Below, one piece after another: positions 1 to 7,176 of a stretch of DNA of 9,086 bases (positions are counted from its first letter, which is position 1; each line of letters opens with the position of its first letter). A program made the position numbers and the translations under genes. The notes beneath the pieces are model-generated. The model saw only the letters and a list, made by a program, of their open reading frames with translations, did no database searches and was not told the DNA's origin. This DNA is from Acetobacteraceae bacterium (GTDB lineage: Bacteria > Pseudomonadota > Alphaproteobacteria > Acetobacterales > Acetobacteraceae), in assembly GCA_003133265.1 (NCBI GenBank), contig PKWQ01000226.1:198-9283 (forward strand). The letters are read 5' to 3'.

Positions 1-465
1 GCTCCATTTGCTGAGATCGCCGATCACGAGCTTACCGCCTGGGCGAAGCACGCGCGCCATCTCCTGGATAGCGTTGTTGGCGTCGGGGACGAAGGCAAGG
101 ACAGTGATGCAGGTCACGACATCGAATGTGTTGTCTGGAAACGGCAAGGCCTGGGACCGGGCGACGGCAAGGTCGATGCGGGTATTGTCGCATATCGCCC
201 GGGCGCGGGCCCGGGCGACCATGCGCGGGTCGGGATCGCAGCCAGAGACGCGGGCGGCACCGTTCCGGGCGCTCCCCAAGGCGAGCGTTCCGTCGCCGCA
301 GCCGACATCGAGGACCGACCGATCCTGCAATGGTCCTGCCAACTTGAGGATGAGGCGATGTTCCAGCGCCTCGGCGATCTCGCCGAGCGAGGAGACGCGC
401 CAAGCGGCATAGACGTCGGGGCCAAACTGGCCGGCCCGTAGCGTGGCATCCGCCTCGTTTCGCAT
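1..465 (-). CDS. Class I SAM-dependent methyltransferase (3' end outside window)
   Basis: The minus frame is open from ATG 465 to position 1, giving 155 residues with the C-terminus beyond the window. Seen: a glycine-rich SAM-binding motif I, VLDVGCGDG, at residues 51-59; an acidic motif II region (GCDPDP) about 16 residues later; then PFPDNTFDVVTC (motif IV type) and MARVLRPGGKLVIGD (post-motif region). These are in the order of the Methyltransf_11/UbiE-like Rossmann fold. A cytoplasmic small-molecule methyltransferase is expected from the family; the substrate cannot be told. The start lies 7 bases after the stop of the upstream YkoF-like gene, so the two are probably translationally coupled; no strong Shine-Dalgarno is visible. 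The family call is firm, the exact start less so. Confidence 0.85.
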   Translation of the reverse strand, partial: MRNEADATLRAGQFGPDVYAAWRVSSLGEIAEALEHRLILKLAGPLQDRSVLDVGCGDGTLALGSARNGAARVSGCDPDPRMVARARARAICDNTRIDLAVARSQALPFPDNTFDVVTCITVLAFVPDANNAIQEMARVLRPGGKLVIGDLSKWS

Positions 466-472
466 GAGCTGG

Positions 473-721
473 TCAGTCAGGGATCGGGCAGGCGTTCGAA
501 ACGGTGACCGTCATCACGACGTGCCCCAGGCCGGATGCGCGCGCGAAGGCTTCCTGGAGCGCCGCGAAGATGGCTTGGTCCTCCCCGATGACATAAGTGC
601 TCATCGGCCCCGGTTCGGCCCGCAGCCCGTTATCACGCAGCGCCTGCTGCACCGCCTCGATCGCCGGGGTGAGGCGGTCCTGGCGCAGCGGGTAGATGGC
701 GATCTGTGCGCTGGCGGTCAT
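473..721 (-). CDS. YkoF/MTH1187-like small thiamine-binding-type protein
   Basis: An 82-residue protein beginning MTASAQIAIYPLRQ and ending VVMTVTVSNACPIPD. ATG 721 is preferred over the longer open frame because AAGGA sits 8 bases upstream. The pattern fits the ferredoxin-like YkoF or MTH1187 thiamine/HMP-binding domain: a first beta-strand (AQIAIYPLR), a helix (AIEAVQQALRDNGL), EPGPMSTYVIGE, a second helix (IFAALQEAFARA) and a final strand. Known members bind thiamine or hydroxymethylpyrimidine, or are uncharacterised; ligand binding here is inferred from recalled family pattern only. It lies 25 bases after the upstream hypothetical gene and 7 bases before the methyltransferase start, so the three probably form one transcript. 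No signal peptide is seen. Confidence 0.7.
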   Translation of the reverse strand: MTASAQIAIYPLRQDRLTPAIEAVQQALRDNGLRAEPGPMSTYVIGEDQAIFAALQEAFARASGLGHVVMTVTVSNACPIPD

Positions 722-746
722 GGCACCGGTCCTTCGCGTGAGGCGC

Positions 747-1256
747 TCAACTGGCGCCGGTGCCGCGCAGCACCTTCTGGGCGACGGCAAGCAGATGCTT
801 CTCGGCGAGTCCGTCCGTGAGGACGTCGAGCGCGCACTGGTCAATCATCCCGACATCGCCACCGAAGAAGGGCAGGATCGAGTTCTCGTACACCAGGACA
901 ATGTTGTTGGCGGGGTCGGCGATGAAGGCGAGCGTCGGCGTGGTGACGGGAAAGCCATGGGTTTCCGGATCGGTCAGCACGCGGAATTCGAATGCGATGC
1001 TGGAGGGCGTGATTTTGCCGTCGGATTCAGTGCGACGCTGGGTCACTACGATCTCGGACTGCAGGCCATGGTCGTGCATCAGCGCACGCAGCTTCGTCAT
1101 GATGGGTTCGATGACCTCCTTGGCGCGTTCGTGAAACCGGCGGTCGAATTCCTGTTCCCTGAGCGCGCGCTCGGTGCTGGGGGTGACGGATTTTAGGAAC
1201 TCGCGGTCGTGCTGTTCGAGAAGCTCTCTGAACTGCCGCTCGGTTTCTTCCCGCAT
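747..1256 (-). CDS. Conserved hypothetical protein with charged helical N-terminus
   Basis: A 169-residue protein I do not recognise. From ATG 1256 it begins MREETERQFRELLEQHDREF, a strongly charged stretch likely to form an amphipathic helix or coiled coil over about residues 1-60. An alpha/beta-looking part follows (SEIVVTQRR, SIAFEFRVLTDPET, TPTLAFIADPANNIVLVYEN), then a helical end (ALDVLTDGLAEKHLLAVAQKVL). ATG 1256 is chosen because GAGG lies 10 bases upstream and the charged start is natural. The same frame is open further upstream, and ATG 1310 would add a hydrophobic stretch (MTALSAVVCTTV), so a membrane-anchored longer form cannot be excluded. It is first in a probable three-gene run and lies 116 bases downstream of csoR on the same strand. 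Function unknown. Confidence 0.7.
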   Translation of the reverse strand: MREETERQFRELLEQHDREFLKSVTPSTERALREQEFDRRFHERAKEVIEPIMTKLRALMHDHGLQSEIVVTQRRTESDGKITPSSIAFEFRVLTDPETHGFPVTTPTLAFIADPANNIVLVYENSILPFFGGDVGMIDQCALDVLTDGLAEKHLLAVAQKVLRGTGAS

Positions 1257-1372
1257 GGTCGTGGTACCTCGGTGGACTGTTGTGCACACAACGGCTGACA
1301 GGGCGGTCATGGCGAGCGTAAGCAGAATGTGGTTGGCGACGGCACGATGTGTCAGGAACTCTGTGTAAGCGG

Positions 1373-1648
1373 CTACCTCGTCATCCGCCCGATCGTCGCG
1401 ATCAATTCCTCGACCTTGTGCCGTTGGTCGGCCACGTCGCCTGACACGAATGCATCCGCCACACAGTGGGACACGTGATCCCTCAGCATGTGCTCCTCTA
1501 CTCTATGCAGTGCCGCGCGAACCGCATTGATTTGCGTCAAGACGTCCACGCAATAGCGATCGTCATCCACCATCCGCAGCAGCCCGCCAACCTGGCCTTC
1601 GATGCGCTTAAGTCGCTTGATGACCTCAGACTTCGTAACCCCATGCAC
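1373..1648 (-). CDS. csoR: CsoR-family copper-sensing transcriptional repressor
   Basis: A 91-residue all-helical DUF156 protein starting at GTG 1648, with AAGGA 9 bases upstream. The HGVTKSEVIKRLKRIEGQ start is typical of CsoR/RcnR proteins. Seen: Cys33, His58 and Cys62 in the C-x24-H-x3-C spacing that forms the Cu(I) site of copper CsoR, with YCVDVLTQI and DHVSHCV around them. This favours copper over the nickel/cobalt RcnR or formaldehyde FrmR branches. In the family, apo-CsoR tetramers bind GC-tract operators and Cu(I) releases them. The gene is divergent from copA with a matching operator between them, so it very probably represses copA and itself. An open-frame start at 1711 is rejected because it would read through that operator. 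Confidence 0.92.
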   Translation of the reverse strand: MHGVTKSEVIKRLKRIEGQVGGLLRMVDDDRYCVDVLTQINAVRAALHRVEEHMLRDHVSHCVADAFVSGDVADQRHKVEELIATIGRMTR

Positions 1649-1660
1649 GGCGACTGATCC

Positions 1661-1690
1661 TTGATACCATACCCCTGAGGGGTATATAGG
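1661..1690 (+). promoter_or_regulatory. Putative copA promoter spanning the operator
   Basis: TTGATA at 1661-1666 is a plausible -35. The -10 may be TATATA at 1683-1688 (16-base spacer) or TATAGG at 1685-1690 (18-base spacer). The CsoR operator fills the spacer, which would let bound repressor exclude RNA polymerase. The implied leader to ATG 1754 is roughly 55-60 bases. The boxes are inferred by eye. Confidence 0.5.
1669..1685. promoter_or_regulatory. CsoR-type operator between csoR and copA
   Basis: A 17-bp inverted repeat, ATACCCCTGAGGGGTAT: two 8-base perfect arms around a single central G. It has the C-run/G-run form known for CsoR operators (TACCCC...GGGGTA). It is in the divergent intergenic gap, 21 bases from the csoR start and 69 bases before the copA start, so one site can control both genes. 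Confidence 0.85.
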
Positions 1691-1753
1691 ATAGGGATCA
1701 GCCGATGTCACGCCCCTTTGGCGTGGCGTGCGTTACAGACGAGGAATCGCACC

Positions 1754-4165
1754 ATGGCAGATGCCGAAACCGGCCACGAGCGCCATCACCACGACGCGGC
1801 CAATGCCGCGGCCACGCATGACCATGCCAGTCCCGGTCATGATGGCGGGGTCGAGAGCGTCGCGTCGATCGAGCGGGTGATTGATCCCGTCTGCGGCATG
1901 AAGGTCGACCCCGCCACCTCAAAACATCGCTTCGACCATGACGGCCACACATTCCATTTCTGTTCGGCGCGCTGCCGTGAAAAATTCGTCGCCAGCCCGG
2001 ACATCTACCTGAAGCCGGCGGCGGACCCCGCGCCGGCTCCGCCGAAGGCCACGATCTATACCTGTCCGATGCATCCGGAGATCAGACAAGAAGGACCCGG
2101 CAGTTGCCCGCTCTGCGGCATGGCGCTTGAACCGTTGATGGTCACCGCCGAGGCGCCGGCAAACCGCGAGCTGGTGGATATGACCCGCCGCTTCTGGATC
2201 GGGCTGGCTCTGTCATTGCCGGTCTTTGTGCTGGAAATGGGTGGCCATGTGCCATGGCTCGGCCTTCACCACATCGTGCCGGCCAACGTGTCGACGTGGA
2301 TCCAGTTCGCATTGTCCACACCCGTCGTGCTTTGGGCTGGCCTGCCCTTCTTCCAACGTGCTTGGGCGTCCGTCGTGAACCGAAGCCTGAACATGTTCAG
2401 CCTGATCGCGCTCGGGACCGGCGCCTCGTACATCTACAGCCTGCTCGCGACCTTTGCCCCGGAGCTTTTCCCTGCGGGCTTCCGGGGCATGGACGGCGCG
2501 GTCGCCGTTTACTTCGAGGCCGCAGCGGTCATCACCGTTCTGGTTCTGCTCGGCCAGGTTCTGGAACTGCGTGCCCGGGAGCAGACCGGCGGGGCCATCC
2601 GCGCCCTGCTTAACCTCGCGCCAAAGACGGCCCGCAGGCTAGGGGATGACGGCAACGACCAGGATATTCCCCTGGCGGACGTGCGGCTCGGCGACAAGCT
2701 GCGGGTGCGCCCCGGCGACGGTGTGCCCGTCGATGGCGCGGTGCTGGAAGGCAGAAGCGCGATCGATGAATCCATGGTCACCGGTGAGTCCATGCCAGTG
2801 GCGAAACAGACTGGCGACAGGCTGATTGGCGGTACCGTGAACGGGACCGGCTCCCTGGTCATGCGCGCGGATAAGGTTGGCGTCGATACCATGCTCTCCC
2901 GCATCGTCGCCATGGTGGCGGAGGCACAGCGCAGCCGGGCACCGATCCAACGGATGGCGGATACTGTGTCGAGCTACTTCGTGCCTGCGGTGCTGGCCGT
3001 CGCCCTGGTGTCTTTCGCGATCTGGGCGATCTGGGGGCCCGCACCGGCGCTTTCTTATGGACTGATCGCGGCGGTCTCGGTCGTCATGATCGCCTGCCCT
3101 TGCGCTCTTGGCCTGGCGACACCCATGAGCATCGCGGTCGGCGTCGGCAAGGGGGCCGGCGCCGGCGTGCTGATCAAATCGGCTGAGGCGCTGGAACGCA
3201 TGGAAAAGGTCGACACGCTGGTCGTGGACAAGACCGGGACGCTGACCGAGGGCAAACCCAAAGTGACTGCGATCGTGCCCGCGCCCGGGATGACAGAGGC
3301 TGACATCCTGCCGTTGGCCGCCGGCCTGGAGCGGTCGAGCGAACATCCGCTCGCGGCCGCCATCGTCGCCGCCGCGCATGACCGTGGCATGGTGCCGCGA
3401 GACCCGTCCGAGTTCGCGTCCGTGACCGGCCAGGGTGTCACGGGCAAGATCGATGGTCGCACCGTGGCGCTTGGCAGCGCGAAACTGATGGAGGGGCTTG
3501 GGGTCGTGCTGGGCGATCTGCCCACGAGAGCCGATGAATTTCGTGCCGACGGGGCGACGGCGTTGTTCCTGGCCGTGGACGGCAAACCCGGTGCTGTGAT
3601 CGCCATCGCCGATCCGATCAAGGCGACAACCCAGGCCGCGCTCGATAGCTTGCGCGCGGATGGCATGCGGATTGTCATGTTAACCGGCGACAACAAGACG
3701 ACGGCGCAAGCGGTGGGCCGGAAGCTGGGCATCGATGACGTGCAGGGCGATGTGCTGCCCGAGGATAAGCACCGCATCGTTCGTACGCTGAGATCCGAGG
3801 GGCGGATCGTCGCCATGGCGGGAGACGGTGTGAACGACGCGCCAGCTCTCGCCGAGGCGGATGTTGGCATCGCCATGGGCACGGGCACCGAGGTCGCGAT
3901 CCAGAGCGCGGGGATCACGCTGGTGAAGGGCGATCTGGCCGGCATCGCGCGGGCCCACACCCTCAGTCGGGCGACGATGCGTAATATTCGCCAGAACCTG
4001 GTCTTCGCCTTCGCCTATAACGTAATCGGAATTCCGATCGCGGCGGGTGTGCTCTATCCGGCTTTCGGCCTGTTGCTGAGCCCGATCGTCGCCGCGCTGG
4101 CGATGTCGCTAAGTTCTGTGTCTGTCATTGGCAATGCGCTGCGTCTGCGTGGTGTCCGCCTGTAG
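1754..4165 (+). CDS. copA: P1B-1 type Cu(I)/Ag(I)-exporting P-type ATPase
   Basis: An 803-residue inner-membrane ATPase that exports Cu(I) (probably also Ag(I)) from the cytoplasm. Start ATG 1754 has GAGGA 8 bases upstream. N-terminal order: a His-rich tail (residues 1-30), a YHS domain (about 41-86, with Cys47, Cys70 and Cys74), and a CPMHP...CPLCGM heavy-metal-binding domain (104-123). The classical GMxCxxC domain is absent. Core motifs: TGES at 343-346, the CPC metal site at 448-450 in TM6, DKTGT with the phosphorylated Asp492, SEHP, and GDGVNDAP at 690-697. TM7 carries N-x7-YN (NLVFAFAYN) and TM8 MSLSS, the P1B-1 copper/silver signature. All catalytic motifs are intact and the length is typical. 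It is divergent from csoR and so very likely copper-induced. Silver-type SilP proteins share this N-terminal arrangement. Confidence 0.95.
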   Translation: MADAETGHERHHHDAANAAATHDHASPGHDGGVESVASIERVIDPVCGMKVDPATSKHRFDHDGHTFHFCSARCREKFVASPDIYLKPAADPAPAPPKATIYTCPMHPEIRQEGPGSCPLCGMALEPLMVTAEAPANRELVDMTRRFWIGLALSLPVFVLEMGGHVPWLGLHHIVPANVSTWIQFALSTPVVLWAGLPFFQRAWASVVNRSLNMFSLIALGTGASYIYSLLATFAPELFPAGFRGMDGAVAVYFEAAAVITVLVLLGQVLELRAREQTGGAIRALLNLAPKTARRLGDDGNDQDIPLADVRLGDKLRVRPGDGVPVDGAVLEGRSAIDESMVTGESMPVAKQTGDRLIGGTVNGTGSLVMRADKVGVDTMLSRIVAMVAEAQRSRAPIQRMADTVSSYFVPAVLAVALVSFAIWAIWGPAPALSYGLIAAVSVVMIACPCALGLATPMSIAVGVGKGAGAGVLIKSAEALERMEKVDTLVVDKTGTLTEGKPKVTAIVPAPGMTEADILPLAAGLERSSEHPLAAAIVAAAHDRGMVPRDPSEFASVTGQGVTGKIDGRTVALGSAKLMEGLGVVLGDLPTRADEFRADGATALFLAVDGKPGAVIAIADPIKATTQAALDSLRADGMRIVMLTGDNKTTAQAVGRKLGIDDVQGDVLPEDKHRIVRTLRSEGRIVAMAGDGVNDAPALAEADVGIAMGTGTEVAIQSAGITLVKGDLAGIARAHTLSRATMRNIRQNLVFAFAYNVIGIPIAAGVLYPAFGLLLSPIVAALAMSLSSVSVIGNALRLRGVRL

Positions 4166-4846
4166 CCGGCTCCTAGCACAAAGTCCTCTTGCGACAGGTG
4201 TTGTGTAGGAGGTTGGAGGACCGCCCGCCGCCCCTTCGCCAAGGCCTTCGTTCGACCCGCCAGGGGTGGGTAGAAATCCTGGGGCGCCCTTTCGTCCCGA
4301 TAGGCTGCGTGGCCAACGTACGGTTTTGAGCAGAGCCGAGGGCATGACGTAACGGTCGCGCCCGCCTTTGCCCTGCTCGATGCGAACAACCATCCGGCTG
4401 CTGTCGATATCGGCAACTTTGAGGCTGGCGACTTCGGACGCGCGCAATCCGGTTGCATACGCCGTGGTCAGCGCGGCGCGGCACTTCAGGCTCGGCACGG
4501 CCTCCAGAAAGCGCACGACCTCCTCGGCGCTCAGCATTACCGGTAGCTTTTGTGGTTCGCGCGCATACGCAATCCGCTCCGGCAGGTCTGCCTGGCTGAG
4601 CGTCACGCCGTAGAAGAAACGCAGAGCGCAGATGGTCTGACTGAGCGCCGGCCAGGACATGCCGCCGGCAACGAGGTGAACCTGGAAGGCGGGGACGTCC
4701 TCCAGATCAAGCTTCTCGGGCGAGCGGCCGAAGAAACAAGCGAACTTCGCAACGGCATGCACATACGATCGCTGGGTCGCCGGCGACAGATTGCGGACCA
4801 TCATATCCTCGATCATACGGTGGCGCAGGGGGCTTATCTCGACCAT
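4109..4846 (-). pseudogene. Truncated tyrosine recombinase/integrase
   Basis: The start ATG 4846 (GGGAG 8 bases upstream) opens MVEISPLRHRMIEDM, followed by a SAM-like core-binding domain (about residues 10-95: NLSPATQRSYVHAVAKFACF, FQVHLVAGGMSWPALSQTIC) and the first part of the catalytic domain: LSAEEVVRFLEAVPSL, ATGLRASEV with the first catalytic Arg, and GKGGRDRYV with the conserved Lys. Family resemblance ends near position 4335, after RDRYVMPSALLKT. The HxxR box, second His and nucleophilic Tyr are all missing. The frame continues through unrelated sequence to 4109, overlapping the last 57 bases of copA on the other strand. Relatives are common beside IS91-like elements in this bacterial group. 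It cannot be an active recombinase as read; it marks a past mobile-element event downstream of copA. Confidence 0.8.
4166..4334. other. Unassigned junction segment between copA and the recombinase remnant
   Basis: About 170 bases between the copA stop and the point where recombinase similarity ends. It is GC-rich with short palindromes such as AAGGCCTT but no clear hairpin plus T-run terminator for copA. The minus frame through it is an uninformative tail of the recombinase frame. It is probably the end of another mobile element that replaced the recombinase 3' half, but I could not name it or find its inverted repeat elsewhere in the window. Confidence 0.4.
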
Positions 4847-4861
4847 CGGGGATCTCCCGTC

Positions 4862-5127
4862 TCGGGGTTGGGGTTGAAGCACCACAACGTCGGCTGGGTC
4901 ACGTTGCTCGACGCGCAGTCGCTGCAGTTTGCGGTACCGCCGGCGCTGCAGCGGCGTGAGGAAGCGGCAGGACGGAAGCAACCGACCACCGCGGACGTCA
5001 ACGCGGTGCTCGTGTCACTTCATCCCGGCGTGGCGGCTGCCGGTGTTGCCGAAGAGATCGAGCGCTGGAAGCACCTGTCGGCAGTCACCGACCAGCAGCA
5101 GGAGGAGTACCTGACGAAGTGGTTAGC
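4862..5127 (+). pseudogene. Possible coding remnant, unidentified
   Basis: A plus-strand frame that looks protein-like from about 4877 (KHHNVGWVTLLDAQSLQFAV) through RREEAAGRKQPTTADVNAVL to EEIERWKHLSAVTDQQQEEY. Codons here are mostly G/C in the third position and the acidic helical composition is reasonable for a real protein. I recognise no family. The frame has no good start, because upstream it only runs antisense to the recombinase. On the right it enters the IS66 remnant near 5128, so any original gene has lost at least its 3' end. It could instead be non-coding DNA upstream of the recombinase. Low certainty. Confidence 0.25.
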
Positions 5128-5130
5128 GGG

Positions 5131-5308
5131 CCATTCGTTCTCTCGCGCGCAACCACGTCAGCGGAAAACTGCTGCCGCCAGTATTCCAGCGCGTCACGCG
5201 AGATGCCTGCTCACGCGCCCAGGTCATCAACCGCTGGCCGCTCGCTCGCCAGGCCTCGACCCGCATACGCCACTGCTGCCGATTGGCTTCCCGCTGCGAT
5301 GCCTTCAT
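5131..5308 (-). pseudogene. tnpA: IS66-family accessory protein TnpA remnant, frameshifted
   Basis: From ATG 5308 (GGAG 7 bases upstream) the frame reads MKASQREANRQQWRMRVEAW then RASGQRLMTWAREQ. This is the N-terminal helix-turn-helix-like part of IS66 TnpA (the small OrfA accessory protein, not the DDE enzyme). Near 5206-5207 the frame breaks: the expected EQGISRDALEYWRQQFSADV continues one frame over as SRDALEYWRQQFSADVVARE. A single lost G in a run (GG where GGG would restore frame) explains it. Similarity stops near 5131, with no TnpB or TnpC following. This is the left-end stub of a once complete IS66-type element adjoining the soxB 3' flank. The IS end and target duplication were not identified. 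Confidence 0.72.
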
Positions 5309-5418
5309 CGCCACGCTCCGATTTGAACATGGCGGAGAGCGTGACAGATTGATTTATGCGATGGAAGGTGTTGGCGGCCGGACGGATACGGTTGTTCCGT
5401 GCGTTATCGAACACACAG

Positions 5419-7086
5419 TTAATCATTGGTGAATCCCGGGTTTAAACCCACGCCAATCAATCGCGGTACGTTGGGTGTGTGAGTTTTAACAATCGGAGCA
5501 CTTTTTAGATACTGCTCAACCACGTCCCACACCGGGTCCCCCTCGGACTGAGCGCTGCCTACACCCCATCGCGCCACTTTGTAGGACTTGTCGGCTTGTA
5601 TCGGCTGTCCGTTCAAAGTCATGTCGCTGATGCGCGAATTTATTTTTGCAGCGGGTTCACACGCATAAACAAGTCCGCCGGTACGCACCATGTCGCCTCC
5701 CTGGTGTTGATACGGATCGTCGTTGAAAATTTTGTCGCAAAGTTTTTCCAGGTGTTGTTTGATTTCGGCACCGGTCATCTGCGTCACAGAGGTGTCGGGG
5801 TAGGTAATTGCAGTCTGCTCCATCAATCGTTCACGGGTGATCGTTTGACCTGGCAATAGCGTGGTCCCCCAACGGAACCCCGGAGAGAAGGCAATCTCTG
5901 CGCCCTTGACCTGCATCAAGGCTTCGACAATCAACTGATCCCAGGAACCGTTGAAATTGCCGCGTCGATAAAGCAGTTGCTGGCTTTCGGCAATCGGTTC
6001 CTGAAGAAGACTTTGGTAAGGCGCACGCACCCGATCGATGGTTGCCTGCATGGCGGGATCGGCGGGCAATAGTTCCGAAAAGACCGGCAACAAATGATAT
6101 CGATAGTCGGCAACGCGGCCATGTTTTATGTCGAAATCGATCACAGCCAGAAATTTACCGTGAGATCCGGCGTTGGTCACGATGGTCACGCCGCCGGGGT
6201 TCTGCACGATGCTCGGGACCGGGACGCCGTCGTGGGTGTGTCCGCCCAGTATCATGTCGATCCCGGAAATACGCGCAGCCACTTTATGGTCGATGTCCAT
6301 GCCATTGTGCGAAAGCAATACGACAACTTGCGCGCCTTTCTTGCGCACCTCGTTGACCACCGCCTGAAGGTGCGCTTCATCGATACCAAATTCCCAGTCT
6401 GGGGTGAATTGCGCGCCGTTCGCCCAGGGCGTGTAGGGAAACGCCTGACCGATAATGGCAACCGGAATGCCATTTTGCTCACGCATGGCATATGCATCAA
6501 ACACAGGGGCTGCGCTGTCCTGGTGCACGATGTTCTGGGCAATGAAGGCAACCTTGTTTTTGAAATCGTTGCGCACGACATGCGCGACGCGCTCGGCACC
6601 GTGGGTAAATTCCCAATGCCCAGTCATAATGTCGACGCCCAACGCAAGCGAAGCCTCCACCATATCCTGTCCGGCGGTCCACAGCGCCGTGGCCGAGCCT
6701 TGCCAGCTGTCTCCTCCATCCAGCAGCAAAGCCTTGGGGCGGCTTGCTTTCAGGCGCTTGACCAAACTGGCGAGATGCGCGAAACCGCCGACCTTGCCGT
6801 AGGCGCGGGCCGCAGCACAAAAATCGAGATGTGAGAACGCGTAGGCCTGCCGACTGCCCGGCTTGATGCCAAATCTGTCCAGCAGGGTTGCGCCGACCAG
6901 ATGCGGCACTTTACCCTCAGCGCTGCCTACGCCGAGGTTAATGCTGGGTTCGCGATAATAAATGGGCAGCAGTTGGGCGTGACAGTCGGTGAAATGCAAA
7001 AGGCTGACGTTGCCGAAAGCGGGGATATCGTAGAGCTGGTCTGCGCTATTAAGGCTATTCGCATCGGTGGGTAGGTAAATTTCCAT
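5419..7086 (-). CDS. soxB: SoxB thiosulfohydrolase without a visible signal peptide
   Basis: A 555-residue member of the 5'-nucleotidase/metallophosphatase superfamily. SoxB hydrolyses the terminal sulfone from SoxY-bound cysteine S-thiosulfonate in the Sox pathway, normally in the periplasm, using two Mn ions. Seen: HFTDCHAQLLP (Asp34, His36), LLLDGGDSWQGS (Asp126), GHWEFTHG (157-159), LLSHNGMD (His260) and GGHTHDG (His283, His285). The C-terminal nucleotidase-like domain carries RGNFNGSWDQL, SPGFRWGT and QGGDMVRTGGL. These are SoxB-specific variants, for example HWEF where nucleotidases have NHEF. ATG 7086 has AAGGAG 6 bases upstream, and an in-frame TAA lies four codons before it, so the frame cannot extend. 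No twin-arginine or Sec signal is seen; the protein starts near the usual mature N-terminus. It lies 90 bases after tetH, with no soxXYZA nearby. Base composition is lower in GC than copA. Confidence 0.93.
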   Translation of the reverse strand: MEIYLPTDANSLNSADQLYDIPAFGNVSLLHFTDCHAQLLPIYYREPSINLGVGSAEGKVPHLVGATLLDRFGIKPGSRQAYAFSHLDFCAAARAYGKVGGFAHLASLVKRLKASRPKALLLDGGDSWQGSATALWTAGQDMVEASLALGVDIMTGHWEFTHGAERVAHVVRNDFKNKVAFIAQNIVHQDSAAPVFDAYAMREQNGIPVAIIGQAFPYTPWANGAQFTPDWEFGIDEAHLQAVVNEVRKKGAQVVVLLSHNGMDIDHKVAARISGIDMILGGHTHDGVPVPSIVQNPGGVTIVTNAGSHGKFLAVIDFDIKHGRVADYRYHLLPVFSELLPADPAMQATIDRVRAPYQSLLQEPIAESQQLLYRRGNFNGSWDQLIVEALMQVKGAEIAFSPGFRWGTTLLPGQTITRERLMEQTAITYPDTSVTQMTGAEIKQHLEKLCDKIFNDDPYQHQGGDMVRTGGLVYACEPAAKINSRISDMTLNGQPIQADKSYKVARWGVGSAQSEGDPVWDVVEQYLKSAPIVKTHTPNVPRLIGVGLNPGFTND

Positions 7087-7176
7087 GTGGTCTCCTTACC
7101 CCCTGCAGTTCTGTGCAAAAACAATGTGTTGCCAGAATATCAATATGCTACATGCAGGGAATTATTTATTACTTCC

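Noticed and set aside
1649..1711. A longer csoR start at 1711
   Set aside because: The extra residues are encoded by the operator and promoter and do not fit the family; GTG 1648 has a Shine-Dalgarno and gives the usual length.
1718..1753. A copA start upstream of ATG 1754
   Set aside because: No ribosome binding site serves it, while ATG 1754 has GAGGA at good spacing and begins a typical His-rich tail.
3055..3960. A 301-codon minus-strand open frame opposite copA
   Set aside because: It is the antisense of a strongly conserved ATPase and its composition (Ser/Pro/Ala-rich, no domain) is typical of a shadow frame in GC-rich DNA.
4550..4861. Plus-strand open frame through the recombinase region
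   Set aside because: Antisense to the conserved recombinase core; only the part beyond 4862 is listed, and with low confidence.
6094..6834. A 246-codon plus-strand open frame inside soxB
   Set aside because: It lies fully opposite soxB, whose active-site motifs are all present; no recognisable protein and no ribosome binding site logic.
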